The translations under genes and the position numbers were made by a program. DNA of 64,000 bases from Campylobacter concisus (GTDB lineage Bacteria > Campylobacterota > Campylobacteria > Campylobacterales > Campylobacteraceae), in contig NZ_PIRF01000003.1 in NCBI RefSeq assembly GCF_003049705.1, positions 124,001 through 188,000 on the forward strand, given 5' to 3'. Under the pieces are notes generated by a model. It did not search any database. It was not told the DNA's origin and saw only the letters and a program-made list of their open reading frames with translations. Positions 47,810 through 57,470 of the stretch are shown here, in pieces. Positions within the stretch are counted from its first letter, which is position 1, and the number at the start of each line of letters is the position of its first letter.

Positions 47810-49210
47810 CTAAATATATCTTGGTATTACTAGCTCAAGCAAGCTTTGTTCCGCTTGAGTGTTTTCGCTCTCATCGCTTTGATTTGAGCTGTATTTATTT
47901 TTTGCTTGTTCTTTTTTATCTTGTCTTTGATTTTGATCTGAGAAATTCATCTCAAGCTCGGTAAATCCCATATTTACAAGGCTATTTTTAAACTCGGCTT
48001 GATTTTGCAAAAAGAGATTCATCGTAGCAGTAGTTGAGTTAAAATTTACATGTAAGTTGTTGCCTCGATTTACCATCGTAATCTCGACCTCGCCTAAATT
48101 TAGTGGATTAAGTGTTATGTTAAAACGAGTGATTGGAGCTTTGTAATTTTGCACCTGCTCTTTTAGTGTAGAAGAGAAGTTACTAAGCGTCTCTTTTATC
48201 TCAGCCTTTGTTTGAAGCTGGTGTTTGGCACTACTAGCGATATCTTTTACCATTTGATTTAGTTCTGATTTATTATCGCTATTAAATGTCTCTTTGCTCT
48301 CTAAATTCTCATTTTTTTGTTGTTCTCTTTCAGGGAAGAGTAACGACTCTAAAGTTGGGGCTTTTTGCGCCTTTTGCTCGTGTAAATTTACCTTTACTTT
48401 TGGCTCTTTTGGCTGCTCCTCTGGCTCAACATCCACTATCTCATCATCAAGATTTACTTCGCTATCTAGCTTTTTAGGCTCTTCTTTTACTAAATTTTTA
48501 GTTTCATTAGTTGGATTTGCCACTACCTCTTTTAACAAAGTATCAAGCTTTACGACCTCTTTTGGCTCGTTTTTGATGATAGTTTGCTCGACTTCATTTT
48601 TTAGCTCTTTTAGGTAAAAAGGCTTCTCTTCGGTCTTTATCGGTGTGAAAAATTCTTTCTTACCTAAATTTTTAAACATCTCATTTAGTTTTGGCACATC
48701 TTCGTTTGAAATTTCTATATTTTCAAGGCCAAGGTCAAATTTCTTAGCAAGGTCGATAAGATCGCTAACGCTTTTAACGTTGCTAAGCTCTTCGACGTTT
48801 TGGGGCACACTTAAGAAATTTGCTATTTTGTCGCTAAAATTTGGAAATTTACTTACTTTTTCATTGCCATTTAGTATCTCTAAAACTTGCAAAAGCTGCA
48901 TGAAATTTGCATTTTCATAGAGCTCATTTTTTGTATTTTCGTCCAAATTTTCTTCAAGTGCAGTTGAAATTTTTGCCACGCTTTCGCTTTGTGCTTTTTG
49001 CAGTGTCTCTTTTTGAGTGGTAACCGTTTTTACTATCTCTTTAACATCTTTTTCAGTGATTTTTTGGCCGCTATTTGCCTTACTCGCAGCTGCATCTAAA
49101 ACCATCGACAAAAATTCGCCGTTATTTTGAGATTTCTTAGAAGCAGATGGCTTTTTACCTCCAGCAGGAGCCAGCAAATCTACGTTATTTTTCGCTGTAT
49201 AAGCTTGCAT
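47810..49210 (-). CDS. fliK: Flagellar hook-length control protein FliK
   Basis: 466 residues. The disordered Lys/Glu-rich N-terminal two thirds is followed by the conserved Flg_hook domain (ITRFNITLNPLNLGEVEITM, NLHVNFNSTTATMNLFLQNQ). A Gln/Lys/Ser-rich tail follows. FliK is secreted as a molecular ruler and switches the export apparatus from hook to filament substrates. It is the first gene of a sigma54-driven operon, as at Cj0041 in C. jejuni. Confidence 0.88.
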   Translation of the reverse strand: MQAYTAKNNVDLLAPAGGKKPSASKKSQNNGEFLSMVLDAAASKANSGQKITEKDVKEIVKTVTTQKETLQKAQSESVAKISTALEENLDENTKNELYENANFMQLLQVLEILNGNEKVSKFPNFSDKIANFLSVPQNVEELSNVKSVSDLIDLAKKFDLGLENIEISNEDVPKLNEMFKNLGKKEFFTPIKTEEKPFYLKELKNEVEQTIIKNEPKEVVKLDTLLKEVVANPTNETKNLVKEEPKKLDSEVNLDDEIVDVEPEEQPKEPKVKVNLHEQKAQKAPTLESLLFPEREQQKNENLESKETFNSDNKSELNQMVKDIASSAKHQLQTKAEIKETLSNFSSTLKEQVQNYKAPITRFNITLNPLNLGEVEITMVNRGNNLHVNFNSTTATMNLFLQNQAEFKNSLVNMGFTELEMNFSDQNQRQDKKEQAKNKYSSNQSDESENTQAEQSLLELVIPRYI

Positions 49211-49246
49211 TTAAACCTTTCAAATTTTTAAACTTAATGCCAAACA

Positions 49247-49262
49247 TGCAAAATCTATTCCA
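49247..49262 (-). promoter_or_regulatory. Sigma54 promoter of fliK-flgD-flgE
   Basis: On the minus strand TGGAATAGATTTTGCA, with GG-N10-GC spacing, 37 bases upstream of the fliK ATG. It matches the RpoN consensus nearly as well as the promoter at 31710. Confidence 0.78.
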
Positions 49263-49307
49263 AAAATTAATTTCTTGATATCAGCTTAAAATTTATAAAA
49301 ATTTGGC

Positions 49308-49313
49308 TATAAT
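49308..49313 (+). promoter_or_regulatory. Extended -10 box of typA
   Basis: TATAAT within TTTGGCTATAATCTG, about 60 bases upstream of the typA start. No convincing -35 box, which is normal in Campylobacter. Confidence 0.65.
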
Positions 49314-49371
49314 CTGCCCCTATTTTAAAACTGACAAACGAAAAATAGCAAACTAATAAACGGAGAAAAAT

Positions 49372-51174
49372 TTGGAAAAGATACGAAATATAGCCGTTAT
49401 CGCACACGTCGACCACGGTAAAACAACAATGGTTGATGAGCTTTTGAAACAGTCAGGAACATTTAATGAGCATCAAAACCTTGGCGAGCGTGTAATGGAT
49501 AGTAACGACATCGAAAGAGAGCGTGGCATCACGATTCTTTCTAAAAATACTGCTATTCGCTACAAAGATACAAAGATCAACATCATAGACACCCCGGGTC
49601 ACGCCGACTTTGGTGGAGAGGTAGAGCGTGTTCTTAAGATGGTTGATGGTGTTTTGTTGCTTGTCGATGCGCAAGAAGGCGTTATGCCACAAACTAAATT
49701 CGTCGTCAAAAAGGCACTTTCACTAGGACTTCGCCCAATCGTCGTCGTAAATAAGATAGATAAGCCAGCAGGCGATCCAGACCGCGTTATAAATGAAATT
49801 TTTGATCTTTTTGTTGCACTTGATGCAAACGATGAGCAGCTAGAATTTCCAGTCGTTTATGCCGCTGCTAAAAATGGCTATGCAAAGCTAAAACTAAGCG
49901 ATGAAAACAAAGATATGCAGCCACTTTTTGAGACTATCTTGGCTCACGTACCAGCTCCAAGCGGCAGCGACGAGAACCCACTTCAGCTTCAAGTGTTTAC
50001 TCTTGATTATGATAACTACGTCGGCAAAATCGGTATTGCAAGAATTTTTAACGGCAAGATATCTAAAAACCAAAACGTGATGCTTGCAAAGGCTGATGGC
50101 ACAAAGACAACTGGTAGAATTTCAAAGCTTATCGGCTTTATGGGTCTTGAAAGAACCGATATTAACGAAGCTGGTACTGGCGACATCGTAGCGATCGCTG
50201 GCTTTGATGCGCTTGACGTTGGCGATAGCGTCGTTGATCCAAACAATCCTCATCCACTAGATCCTCTTCACATCGAAGAGCCGACACTTAGCGTTGTATT
50301 TTCTGTAAATGACGGCCCATTGGCAGGTACTGAGGGCAAACACGTCACATCAAACAAGATCGATGAGCGCCTTGCAAACGAGATGAAGACAAATATCGCG
50401 ATGAAGTATGAAAATATCGGCGAGGGCAAATTTAAAGTAAGTGGCCGTGGCGAGCTTCAGATTACTATTTTGGCTGAAAATATGCGCCGTGAAGGGTATG
50501 AGTTTTTACTTGGCAGACCTGAGGTCATCGTAAAAGAGATAAACGGCGTAAAATGCGAGCCATACGAGCTTTTGGTTATCGATGCGCCTGATGATACGAC
50601 AGGTACAGTCATAGAAAAACTTGGCAAAAGAAAAGCGGAAATGGTCTCTATGAACCCAACAGGCGATGGCCAAACAAGGATCGAGTTTGAGATCCCAGCG
50701 CGCGGACTTATCGGCTTTAGAAGTCAGTTTTTGACTGATACAAAAGGCGAGGGCGTTATGAACCACAGCTTTTTGGAGTTTAGACCACTAAGCGGCACAG
50801 TCGAGCACAGAACAAATGGCGCGTTAGTTTCGATGGAAAACGGCGTAACGCTTGCTTATTCGCTATTTAATTTGCAAGATCGTGGCGTGCTTTTCCTTGA
50901 TCCGCAAGCAAAAGTCTATGTGGGCATGATCATCGGCGAGCACAGCCGTCCAAACGACCTTGATGTAAATCCTATCAAGGGCAAAAACCTAACAAACGTG
51001 CGTGCTAGTGGTAGTGACGATGCGATCAAGCTTGTGCCACCTAGAAAGCTAAGCCTTGAGCGTGCGCTAGAGTGGATAGAAGATGACGAGCTAGTCGAGG
51101 TTACGCCTATAAATATCCGCGTTCGCAAGCGCTATTTAGACCCAACAGAGCGCAAAAGAAAAGCAAAACTTTAA
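49372..51174 (+). CDS. typA: Ribosome-associated GTPase TypA/BipA
   Basis: 600 residues. G1 (AHVDHGKTT), the switch region RERGITIL, G3 ([13 protein letters not shown]) and G4 (NKIDKPAG) are intact. The EF-G-like domains and the TypA-specific C-terminus follow. It helps ribosome assembly and stress adaptation. The start is TTG with GGAGA seven bases upstream. It is placed next to fliK-flgD-flgE as in C. jejuni (Cj0039c). Confidence 0.96.
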   Translation: MEKIRNIAVIAHVDHGKTTMVDELLKQSGTFNEHQNLGERVMDSNDIERERGITILSKNTAIRYKDTKINIIDTPGHADFGGEVERVLKMVDGVLLLVDAQEGVMPQTKFVVKKALSLGLRPIVVVNKIDKPAGDPDRVINEIFDLFVALDANDEQLEFPVVYAAAKNGYAKLKLSDENKDMQPLFETILAHVPAPSGSDENPLQLQVFTLDYDNYVGKIGIARIFNGKISKNQNVMLAKADGTKTTGRISKLIGFMGLERTDINEAGTGDIVAIAGFDALDVGDSVVDPNNPHPLDPLHIEEPTLSVVFSVNDGPLAGTEGKHVTSNKIDERLANEMKTNIAMKYENIGEGKFKVSGRGELQITILAENMRREGYEFLLGRPEVIVKEINGVKCEPYELLVIDAPDDTTGTVIEKLGKRKAEMVSMNPTGDGQTRIEFEIPARGLIGFRSQFLTDTKGEGVMNHSFLEFRPLSGTVEHRTNGALVSMENGVTLAYSLFNLQDRGVLFLDPQAKVYVGMIIGEHSRPNDLDVNPIKGKNLTNVRASGSDDAIKLVPPRKLSLERALEWIEDDELVEVTPINIRVRKRYLDPTERKRKAKL

Positions 51175-51190
51175 TCAAAATTTGTCATCT

Positions 51191-51210
51191 AGCCCCTTTG
51201 TAAAGGGGCT
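51191..51210 (+). terminator. Hairpin after typA
   Basis: Perfect 9-bp inverted repeat AGCCCCTTT / AAAGGGGCT with a 2-base gap, 16 bases after the typA stop. The following AATAATTAAA lacks a T-run, so termination may be Rho-assisted or weak. The next 220 bases up to the lipoprotein gene are AT-rich with nothing else evident. Confidence 0.55.
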
Positions 51211-51431
51211 AATAATTAAACTCTAAAAACAGCAAAAAATTTACATAAATTTCTCATACTTTTTTGCATTATTTATTTAAGTTGGCTTTGTTCAAGACGA
51301 TTAAAATTTATCAATCTTAAAACTATTTATGCTTTAAAATACCATACTCACTTTTCTATTTTTGCTTTTAATGTAATCAATATGAAAATGCCTAGTTTAT
51401 GCTAAAATCGGCGTAAATTTAAAGGAAACCG

Positions 51432-52061
51432 ATGAAAAAACTAAAATTTATCTTTGCTCTCGCCGCGGCGTTTATTTTTGGCGGCTGCTACGAGACGACG
51501 CTACTTACGCGGGTGCCAATCTCCGCGCTTGTTTCGGATAAAGGCGCGGACGTGAAATCCACGATCGTGCTAACGGGTATAACGCCTCAGACGCACGAAA
51601 CGAAAACGGTAACGGACAACGTGCGGGTTTTCGTCCCGGACGCAAAATTTAAGAACTTCCCGACTGGAGAAACCGCCTATGAGATGAGCGTTAGCGTAGG
51701 CAAGGGCGAAAAGGGCGGCAAAAACTCGGATAAGCGCGCCGTGCGGATATATCTAAGCCAAGACGGCGATGTCTACGGCAAGCTTAGTAAAAACATGCTC
51801 GAGCAGTACGCAGGCGCGGCGAAGCAGAAAATGGAGCCGACGCTAAAAGCGGCGATCAAATTTGAAAACGATACGAACGGCGTTTATGAGCTGGTCGTGG
51901 GCAACGAGTTTAAGGCGAGCGACGAGGCGCAGACGGGCGGCGTTTATACCTTGGCGCCGGGGCAGGTTACGGGCGCGATCTGGGCGGATAGCGCGGCGGT
52001 AAATACGGCGATCGCGGGCAAGGCGGTCAAAATCGGAGTTTTAAAAAAGACGGCGAAATGA
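51432..52061 (+). CDS. Lipoprotein of unknown function
   Basis: 209 residues. A lipoprotein signal peptide ends in the lipobox FGGC (Cys 19), so it should be anchored in a membrane facing the periplasm. The rest is a Lys/Ala/Thr-rich soluble domain that I do not recognise. Codon use is strikingly GC-rich (GCG, CGC, GGC) compared with genes on either side. It overlaps the broken proC by four bases, so the two travelled together. Confidence 0.75.
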   Translation: MKKLKFIFALAAAFIFGGCYETTLLTRVPISALVSDKGADVKSTIVLTGITPQTHETKTVTDNVRVFVPDAKFKNFPTGETAYEMSVSVGKGEKGGKNSDKRAVRIYLSQDGDVYGKLSKNMLEQYAGAAKQKMEPTLKAAIKFENDTNGVYELVVGNEFKASDEAQTGGVYTLAPGQVTGAIWADSAAVNTAIAGKAVKIGVLKKTAK

Positions 52062-52973
52062 AAAACGTAAAAATAGGCTTCATCGGCGGCGGAAATATGG
52101 GCGGCGCGATGATAGAGGCGCTTTGGCGAGTGCAACCTGACGAGGTCGGCGTAGTGCGAAACTCGGCCGAGGAGGGGCGAAAATCCAGCGGCGGCAGCGA
52201 GGCGCGCGGGACTGAAAATTTAGCGCAAATGGATAAAACCCCAAGCCTGCATGAATGCGAAAAAAAGACGAAATTTGAAATCATAGCCTGCGCCAGAAAC
52301 AAAAACGAAGCTTTACGGCAGAGATTCGGTATAAAAATAGCCGCGAGCGAAACGGATCTAGCGCGCGAAGCGGACGCGATCGTGCTGGCTACTAAGCCCG
52401 CTAGCTACGAGGCTATCTTGCGTCTGATCGCGCCTGATCTTGCGGGCAAAATTTTGCTTCTTTTGGCGCCTAATTTTGACATAAAACGCGCTAGGCAAAT
52501 CGTAGGCGAGGGCGTTTATATAGCTCGTGCGATGCCAAATATCGCGGCTTGCATCGGAGCGTCGGCCACGGCTCTTTGCTTTGACGCTGGATTTAGCGAG
52601 GCCAAGAAAGAGACCGTGCGCGAGATAATCGCTAAAATCGGTAAAATTTACGAGATAGACGAGACTGGTTTTGCCGCATTTACGGGCATCGCAAGCAGCC
52701 TGCCCGCGTATGCGTGCGCCTTTATCGAGGCTGCGGCCGATGCGGGCGTGCGGGGGCGGACTGCCTAGGCAGCTTTGCTACGACGCCGTTGCGGCAGCCG
52801 TAGAAGGGACGGCGCGTCTGATCCAAAGCGGCAAGCACCCGGCCGCGCTAAAAGACGAGGTCTGCTCGCCCGCGGGAACCACGATCGAGGGACTTGCCGC
52901 GCTTGAAAAGGGCGGATTTCGCGGCGCCTTGATGGATGCCGTCGCCGCTTGCATCGCCAAAGCGAGGGGTTAG
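52058..52973 (+). pseudogene. proC: Pyrroline-5-carboxylate reductase, frameshifted
   Basis: The last enzyme of proline synthesis. The first frame (52058-52768, 236 residues) has the NAD(P) motif IGFIGGGNMGGAMIEAL and RAMPNIAACIGASATAL, then ends at TAG after AAADAGVRGRTA. The second frame, shifted by one base, continues GGLPRQLCYDAVAAAVEGTA and DEVCSPAGTTIEGL, the ProC C-terminus, and stops at 52973. One extra G in the run at 52752-52756 explains the break. An unusual ~45-residue stretch (about residues 28-72, starting PDEVGVVRN) is inserted between the first and second strands. It could be inactive, or the extra G could be a sequencing error. Confidence 0.85.
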
Positions 52974-52992
52974 GTAAATTTAAAGGATAAAA

Positions 52993-53682
52993 ATGAAAAT
53001 CTTATTATTTGCGCTACTTGCGGCGATAAATTTATTCGCTAGCGAGCCGGGCCTTTCGCCATTGCTAGCTGCAGATACGCTAGAAAAGCTCAAAAAATGC
53101 AAAAATCCCGACCTAAACGCCACCAAAGAGTGCGTGCAAGCGGGCATGGTAGCGGCTAACTTAAAGCAAGACTACGGCGCGGCGGAGGGGCTATTTAGCC
53201 TAGCCTGCGCCAAAGGAGACGGCGAGGGCTGTTTTTATCTGGGCGAACTTTATAAAAATAACCTAGTAAAAGCCGCGGATAAGAGCGAGCGCGAGACTAA
53301 GATTAGCGCGTATTACAAGGCTAGCTGCGTCCTTTACGAGTATTTGCCCGGTTGCTTGGCGCTAGCGAATTTCATGCAAGAAGAGCTGGGCGACGAGGTG
53401 CAGTCGTTTGCGATAAACAATACCCTATGCAACAAAAAATACGCTCCCGGATGCTACAACGTGGGCTGGATGATAGAGCGAACGGGAGGCGATATAGGCG
53501 AGATGATGGAGTATTACGAGCGCTCGTGTAAGCTAGGCTACGTAGGCGGCTGCGCGAGAGCGGCGTGGCTGTATGAGGGAAATTTCAACGAAAACAGATA
53601 CGAGCAAGTAAAAAAAGACGCGAAAAAGGCAAAGCAAATGCAAAAAAGGGCGTGCGAGCTAGGCGATAAGCAAAGCTGTTAA
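52993..53682 (+). CDS. Secreted Sel1-like repeat protein
   Basis: 229 residues. A signal peptide (MKILLFALLAAINLFAS) is followed by degenerate Sel1 repeats with paired cysteines: LFSLACAKGDGEGCFYLGEL, SCKLGYVGGCARAAWLYEG, and the C-terminal RACELGDKQSC. Codon use is GC-rich like the two genes before it. It is not closely alike in wording to the Sel1 protein at 19114, which is AT-rich. Probably a periplasmic disulfide-bonded protein. Confidence 0.75.
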   Translation: MKILLFALLAAINLFASEPGLSPLLAADTLEKLKKCKNPDLNATKECVQAGMVAANLKQDYGAAEGLFSLACAKGDGEGCFYLGELYKNNLVKAADKSERETKISAYYKASCVLYEYLPGCLALANFMQEELGDEVQSFAINNTLCNKKYAPGCYNVGWMIERTGGDIGEMMEYYERSCKLGYVGGCARAAWLYEGNFNENRYEQVKKDAKKAKQMQKRACELGDKQSC

Positions 53683-54095
53683 ATTGACAATAAGGCGTTT
53701 TGATAAAAATTTTAAAACGATAAAACTCTAGAAAGTCTTAACATAGCTAGCAATGTAGAGTAGTAACTTTTAGCATATTTATAAATACTGTAAGAAGTTT
53801 ACTAATTTATGTTTTTAAGTTTATAAAAACTTTGCCATACTTTTTATAGTAGCCAGTGAAGTGAAGTTAAATTTTTACTTCACTAGACTCAAAAGTAAAA
53901 TTTTTACAGAGCTTGTGTTTGTTCATGCTTTTAATCATTAAGACGATCAATAAAACTCATTGATAAATTTTCTACTAAATCTTATTTTTAACAAAAGCAA
54001 ATATCAACTTTCTTAAATAAAGCTAAATATAACAATGTAATTTTAAGTCATTAGGTTATAAAATTTTTTTAAATTTTATTTTTAAGGATTGCAAC
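53683..54095. other. 413-base AT-rich gap with one hairpin
   Basis: Non-coding stretch between the GC-rich island and the reductase operon. It returns abruptly to AT-rich base composition. It contains a hairpin AGTGAAGT (53860-53867, with a second overlapping copy at 53855-53862) and ACTTCACT (53877-53884), not followed by a T-run. No reading frame, tRNA or repeat recognised. It presumably also holds the promoter of the cytochrome gene at 54096. Confidence 0.5.
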
Positions 54096-54665
54096 ATGAA
54101 AATGCTATTTTTAGCCCCTGTCTTAGCATGTAGTCTTGCTTTTAGTGCCGATGTCATCGCAAAAGATGCCAATATAACGCTAGATGGCAAGATGATCGGA
54201 AAGATCGAGGTTTTAACGCCAGTTGAAGTCGTTGAAAAAGGCGATAAAACGAGCAAGATCAAGGTTAGTGGCGTCGTGTCGGCAAATTACTTAGCCCAAC
54301 TTCAAAGAAGTATAGAAGATCCAGAAATCTTTGTAGCTTTTAATGACGAGAGTGAGGCAAATTTCAAAAAAGTAAAAGATCTTGAAGATGACTACGGCGA
54401 GGTTTGGTACCAAGTTGATGGGCTTTATGAAGTGCCAAATGACGCGCTTGGTGGCAACCAAAAAGAGCTTTACGCAAAGGCAAAGAAAATTTACGAAGAA
54501 ACTTGCTCAGCATGTCATAGACTCCATGAGCCAAATAGCTTTACAGCGGCTCAGTGGCCAGCAAATTTAGCTGGAATGGTCGATGCAAAATTTGTAGCAC
54601 TAGACGAAACTGACCTAAATTTAGTACTCAAATACTTACAACACAATGCCAAAAAAGTAAAATAA
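54096..54665 (+). CDS. Monohaem cytochrome c partner of the TorA-type reductase
   Basis: 189 residues with a signal peptide (MKMLFLAPVLACSLAFSA). One haem c site, CSACHRLHEP, lies in the C-terminal third. The first part (residues 20-120) resembles the extra domain of TorC-like cytochromes. It precedes the molybdoenzyme by 20 bases. C. jejuni has the same pair (Cj0265c/Cj0264c). It delivers electrons to the reductase in the periplasm. Confidence 0.87.
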   Translation: MKMLFLAPVLACSLAFSADVIAKDANITLDGKMIGKIEVLTPVEVVEKGDKTSKIKVSGVVSANYLAQLQRSIEDPEIFVAFNDESEANFKKVKDLEDDYGEVWYQVDGLYEVPNDALGGNQKELYAKAKKIYEETCSACHRLHEPNSFTAAQWPANLAGMVDAKFVALDETDLNLVLKYLQHNAKKVK

Positions 54666-54685
54666 ATTTTCATAAGGGAGAAAAT

Positions 54686-57130
54686 ATGAAAAGACGAGAT
54701 TTTATAAAATTTTCTGCACTTGCAGCCACTGCGGCACAAGCGAACAAGATTGAAGGTGTGACAAAAACCATTTTTGACCAAAAGAAAACTTTTGGAGCAA
54801 ATAGATTTGGTCTATTTTGGGCAAATACCAACTCAAATCAAATCGTCTCCGTTGATCCATTTGAGGGCGATAAATTCCCAAATACCATGAACAATAGCTT
54901 GCCAGACCTCATCCAAAACGAGAGCCGCGTGCTCTATCCATACGTGAGAAAGAGCTATCTAAAAGCAAAAGGCGCAGCAAAGAGCGAGCTTCGTGGCAAA
55001 GAAGAATTTGTGCGCGTTAGCTGGGAGACTGCCCTTGATCTAGCAGCAAAAGCTTTAAAAGAAAATTTTGACAAATATGGCCCTGAGAGCATCTACGGCG
55101 AGTGCTACTGGTGGGGCGGTAGCGGCAAGATCAGCTGGGGTAGGACTGTTGGCCACAGGATGCTAAAAGTGCTTGGCGGATACGTAGAAGAGAGTGGCGA
55201 CTACTCAACGGGTGCTGGCCTTGTCATCATGCCTCACGTCCTAGGCAACAGCGCCGTTTATGATGCGCCGACAAAGTGGGAGGCTATCGCTAAAAACGCT
55301 AAAAACGTTGTATTTTGGGGCACTGACCCACTTGTAACTGGTCAAATTTCATGGCAACCGCCAACACACGATGGCTATCTTGGCATCAAAAAGATAAAAG
55401 AGGCAGGCATAAAAACTTATAGCGTTTGCGTCTTTAAAAATGACACCACAAGATATCTTGGCTCTGAAACCATCATCGTTCGTCCAAATACCGACGTAGC
55501 AATGATGCTTGGCATGTGCCACTATCTATATGAAAACAAGCTTTATGACGAGGAATTTATCAAAAAATACACAGTCGGCTTTAATAAATTTAAAGACTAC
55601 CTACTTGGCACAACCGACAAAGTGGTCAAAGATATCAACTGGGCGAGCAAAATTTGTGGCGTAAAAGCCGAAGATATCGCTAAATTTGCAACAGCGCTTG
55701 CAAAAGAGCCAAGCGTCATCATCGCAGGCAGGTCACTTCAAAGACAAGATCACGGCGAGATGGGCTTTTGGGGCATCGTAACACTTAGCGCGATGCTAGG
55801 TCAGATAGGCAAAGAGGGGCTTGGATTTGAGTTTAGCCTAGGATACGACTCTGCGGGCGCTACGGATAAGATCGCTCCGGTGCTAAAAGGCCTAAGTACT
55901 CGCATCGACGAGAAATACGAAAACATCGACGGCGCGCCGTGGAAGAAATTTAAAAACGTCACCATCCCATCTTCAAGATCGATCGAGGCTTTGCAAAACC
56001 CTGGCAAAGAGATAGACTATGACGGCTCAAAGATCAAGCTACCACACATGAGAGTGGCTTACATGGCTTCTGGTTCGATGTTTACAAGGCATCAAGATGT
56101 AAATAACGCCGTTAAAGCATGGCGTAAATTTGATACTGTAATAACTGCTGAGCCATACTGGACAAGCACAGCTAAACTAAGCGATATCGTCTTACCAGTG
56201 GCACTAGAAGTCGAGAGAAATGACATCAACCAAAGTGTCCCATCGAGCGAATACATCGTGGCTTATAAGCCAGTAGTTGAGCCAATGGGCGAAAGCAGAA
56301 GCGACTACTGGATCTGCTCACAAATTTGCAAACGCTGGGGCAGAGAAGAGGTCTTTACTGAGGGCAAAGATGAGCTTGGTTGGGCAAAAGAATTTTACGC
56401 AGATGCGGTAGAACAAGCCAAAGCACTAGATCTTAAAATGCCAAGCTTTGATGAGTTTTGGAAAGAGGGATATGTCAAATTTGACAAAGACAATGAAGAG
56501 ACAAAATACTACACAAGACTTAGTGCATTTAGAGAAAATCCACACAAAAATCGCCTTGGTACGCCATCAGGCAAGATAGAGATATACTCTCCAACTATTG
56601 CTAAATTTGGCTACAAAGACTTTGCTCCACACTTTGCTTGGATCGAGCCGTTTGAGTGGCTTGGTAGTGAAAAAGCTAAGAAATATCCATTTAGCATCAC
56701 AACCCCACACTCAAGATACCGCTTGCACTCTCAGCTAAATAACTCAATAATCAGAAACTACGCTGAAGTTTGTGCTAGAGAGCCGATGCTAATAAATACA
56801 AACGACGCTAAGAAAAAAGGCATCGCAACTGGCGACGTGGTGAGAGTATTTAATGACAGGGGTGAAATTTTAGTAGGAGCGCTTGTCACTGACATCATCC
56901 CAGAGCACGTCATCGCTATTTGCGAAGGTGCGTGGTATGATCCTGAAGTGCTTGGCGAAAGAAGCCTTTGTAAACACGGCTGCATCAATGTCCTAACACG
57001 CGACAAAGGCACATCTAGTATCGCTCAAAGCAACTGCGGACATACGATACTAGCTGATCTTGAAAAATATAAAGGCGAGATCAAACCAATAACTGCATTT
57101 TCTAAACCAAAAATTTTACAATCTTTGTAG
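54686..57130 (+). CDS. torA: TorA/BisC-family molybdopterin oxidoreductase (TMAO/DMSO-type reductase)
   Basis: 814 residues. A Tat signal (MKRRDFIKFSALAATAAQA) shows periplasmic export. VSWETALDLAAKAL, YGECYWWGGSGKISWGR and SGDYSTGAG (probable molybdenum-ligand serine) belong to the DMSO-reductase family with bis-MGD. No N-terminal iron-sulfur cysteine motif is present, as expected for TorA/DorA/BisC. Substrates in C. jejuni include TMAO and DMSO. The exact preference cannot be read here. Confidence 0.88.
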   Translation: MKRRDFIKFSALAATAAQANKIEGVTKTIFDQKKTFGANRFGLFWANTNSNQIVSVDPFEGDKFPNTMNNSLPDLIQNESRVLYPYVRKSYLKAKGAAKSELRGKEEFVRVSWETALDLAAKALKENFDKYGPESIYGECYWWGGSGKISWGRTVGHRMLKVLGGYVEESGDYSTGAGLVIMPHVLGNSAVYDAPTKWEAIAKNAKNVVFWGTDPLVTGQISWQPPTHDGYLGIKKIKEAGIKTYSVCVFKNDTTRYLGSETIIVRPNTDVAMMLGMCHYLYENKLYDEEFIKKYTVGFNKFKDYLLGTTDKVVKDINWASKICGVKAEDIAKFATALAKEPSVIIAGRSLQRQDHGEMGFWGIVTLSAMLGQIGKEGLGFEFSLGYDSAGATDKIAPVLKGLSTRIDEKYENIDGAPWKKFKNVTIPSSRSIEALQNPGKEIDYDGSKIKLPHMRVAYMASGSMFTRHQDVNNAVKAWRKFDTVITAEPYWTSTAKLSDIVLPVALEVERNDINQSVPSSEYIVAYKPVVEPMGESRSDYWICSQICKRWGREEVFTEGKDELGWAKEFYADAVEQAKALDLKMPSFDEFWKEGYVKFDKDNEETKYYTRLSAFRENPHKNRLGTPSGKIEIYSPTIAKFGYKDFAPHFAWIEPFEWLGSEKAKKYPFSITTPHSRYRLHSQLNNSIIRNYAEVCAREPMLINTNDAKKKGIATGDVVRVFNDRGEILVGALVTDIIPEHVIAICEGAWYDPEVLGERSLCKHGCINVLTRDKGTSSIAQSNCGHTILADLEKYKGEIKPITAFSKPKILQSL

Positions 57131-57140
57131 AATTTATATA

Positions 57141-57172
57141 AATTTAGCCCTCGCATGGGGGCTAAATTATTT
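57141..57172 (+). terminator. Terminator after torA, overlapping the YolD-like gene end
   Basis: 10-bp inverted repeat AATTTAGCCC / GGGCTAAATT, then ATTTTTA. The stop codon of the convergent gene lies inside its 3' arm. Confidence 0.78.
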
Positions 57173-57470
57173 TTAGGTCATTTATATCTTCAAATTTGAT
57201 CCTAGTTTTTACAACCATAAGAGTTTTGTTTTTGGAATTTACGTCAGAGATTAGTCCACTAGCACTTGTATAGGTGTAGCCGTCATGATAGCTCACATAT
57301 ACTTCATCAGCCGGTCTTAGCTCGCTTATCTTTTTTAAAATTTCATCGACTTTGCTCTCATCAAGCTCTAGTTTTTCGCATTTTTCTCGCTCTTTTTGTC
57401 GCAAGGCTCGCTCTAAGGTTGAGAGAGGATTAAACGAGCTAAAAATTTTCGCTCTATCTTTACTCGCCAC
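57162..57470 (-). CDS. YolD-like protein
   Basis: 102 residues. It begins VASKDRAKIFSSFNPL, close to the N-terminus of YolD-family proteins. The C-terminal part (VSYHDGYTYTSASGLISDVN, then KFEDINDL) also fits their SH3-like barrel. The start is GTG at 57470 with GGAGGG seven bases upstream. It overlaps the polymerase stop by 11 bases. A longer frame inside the polymerase gene is rejected. YolD proteins accompany UvrX/YqjW-type polymerases and probably regulate them. Confidence 0.75.
   Translation of the reverse strand: MASKDRAKIFSSFNPLSTLERALRQKEREKCEKLELDESKVDEILKKISELRPADEVYVSYHDGYTYTSASGLISDVNSKNKTLMVVKTRIKFEDINDLKII

Noticed and set aside
48294..48617. 107-codon Ser/Phe-rich plus-strand frame
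   Set aside because: It is the antisense shadow of the Lys/Glu-rich part of fliK.
52752..52756. G5 tract as a phase-variation switch for proC
   Set aside because: Campylobacter phase-variable tracts are usually eight or more Gs; five is too short to be a switch without further evidence.
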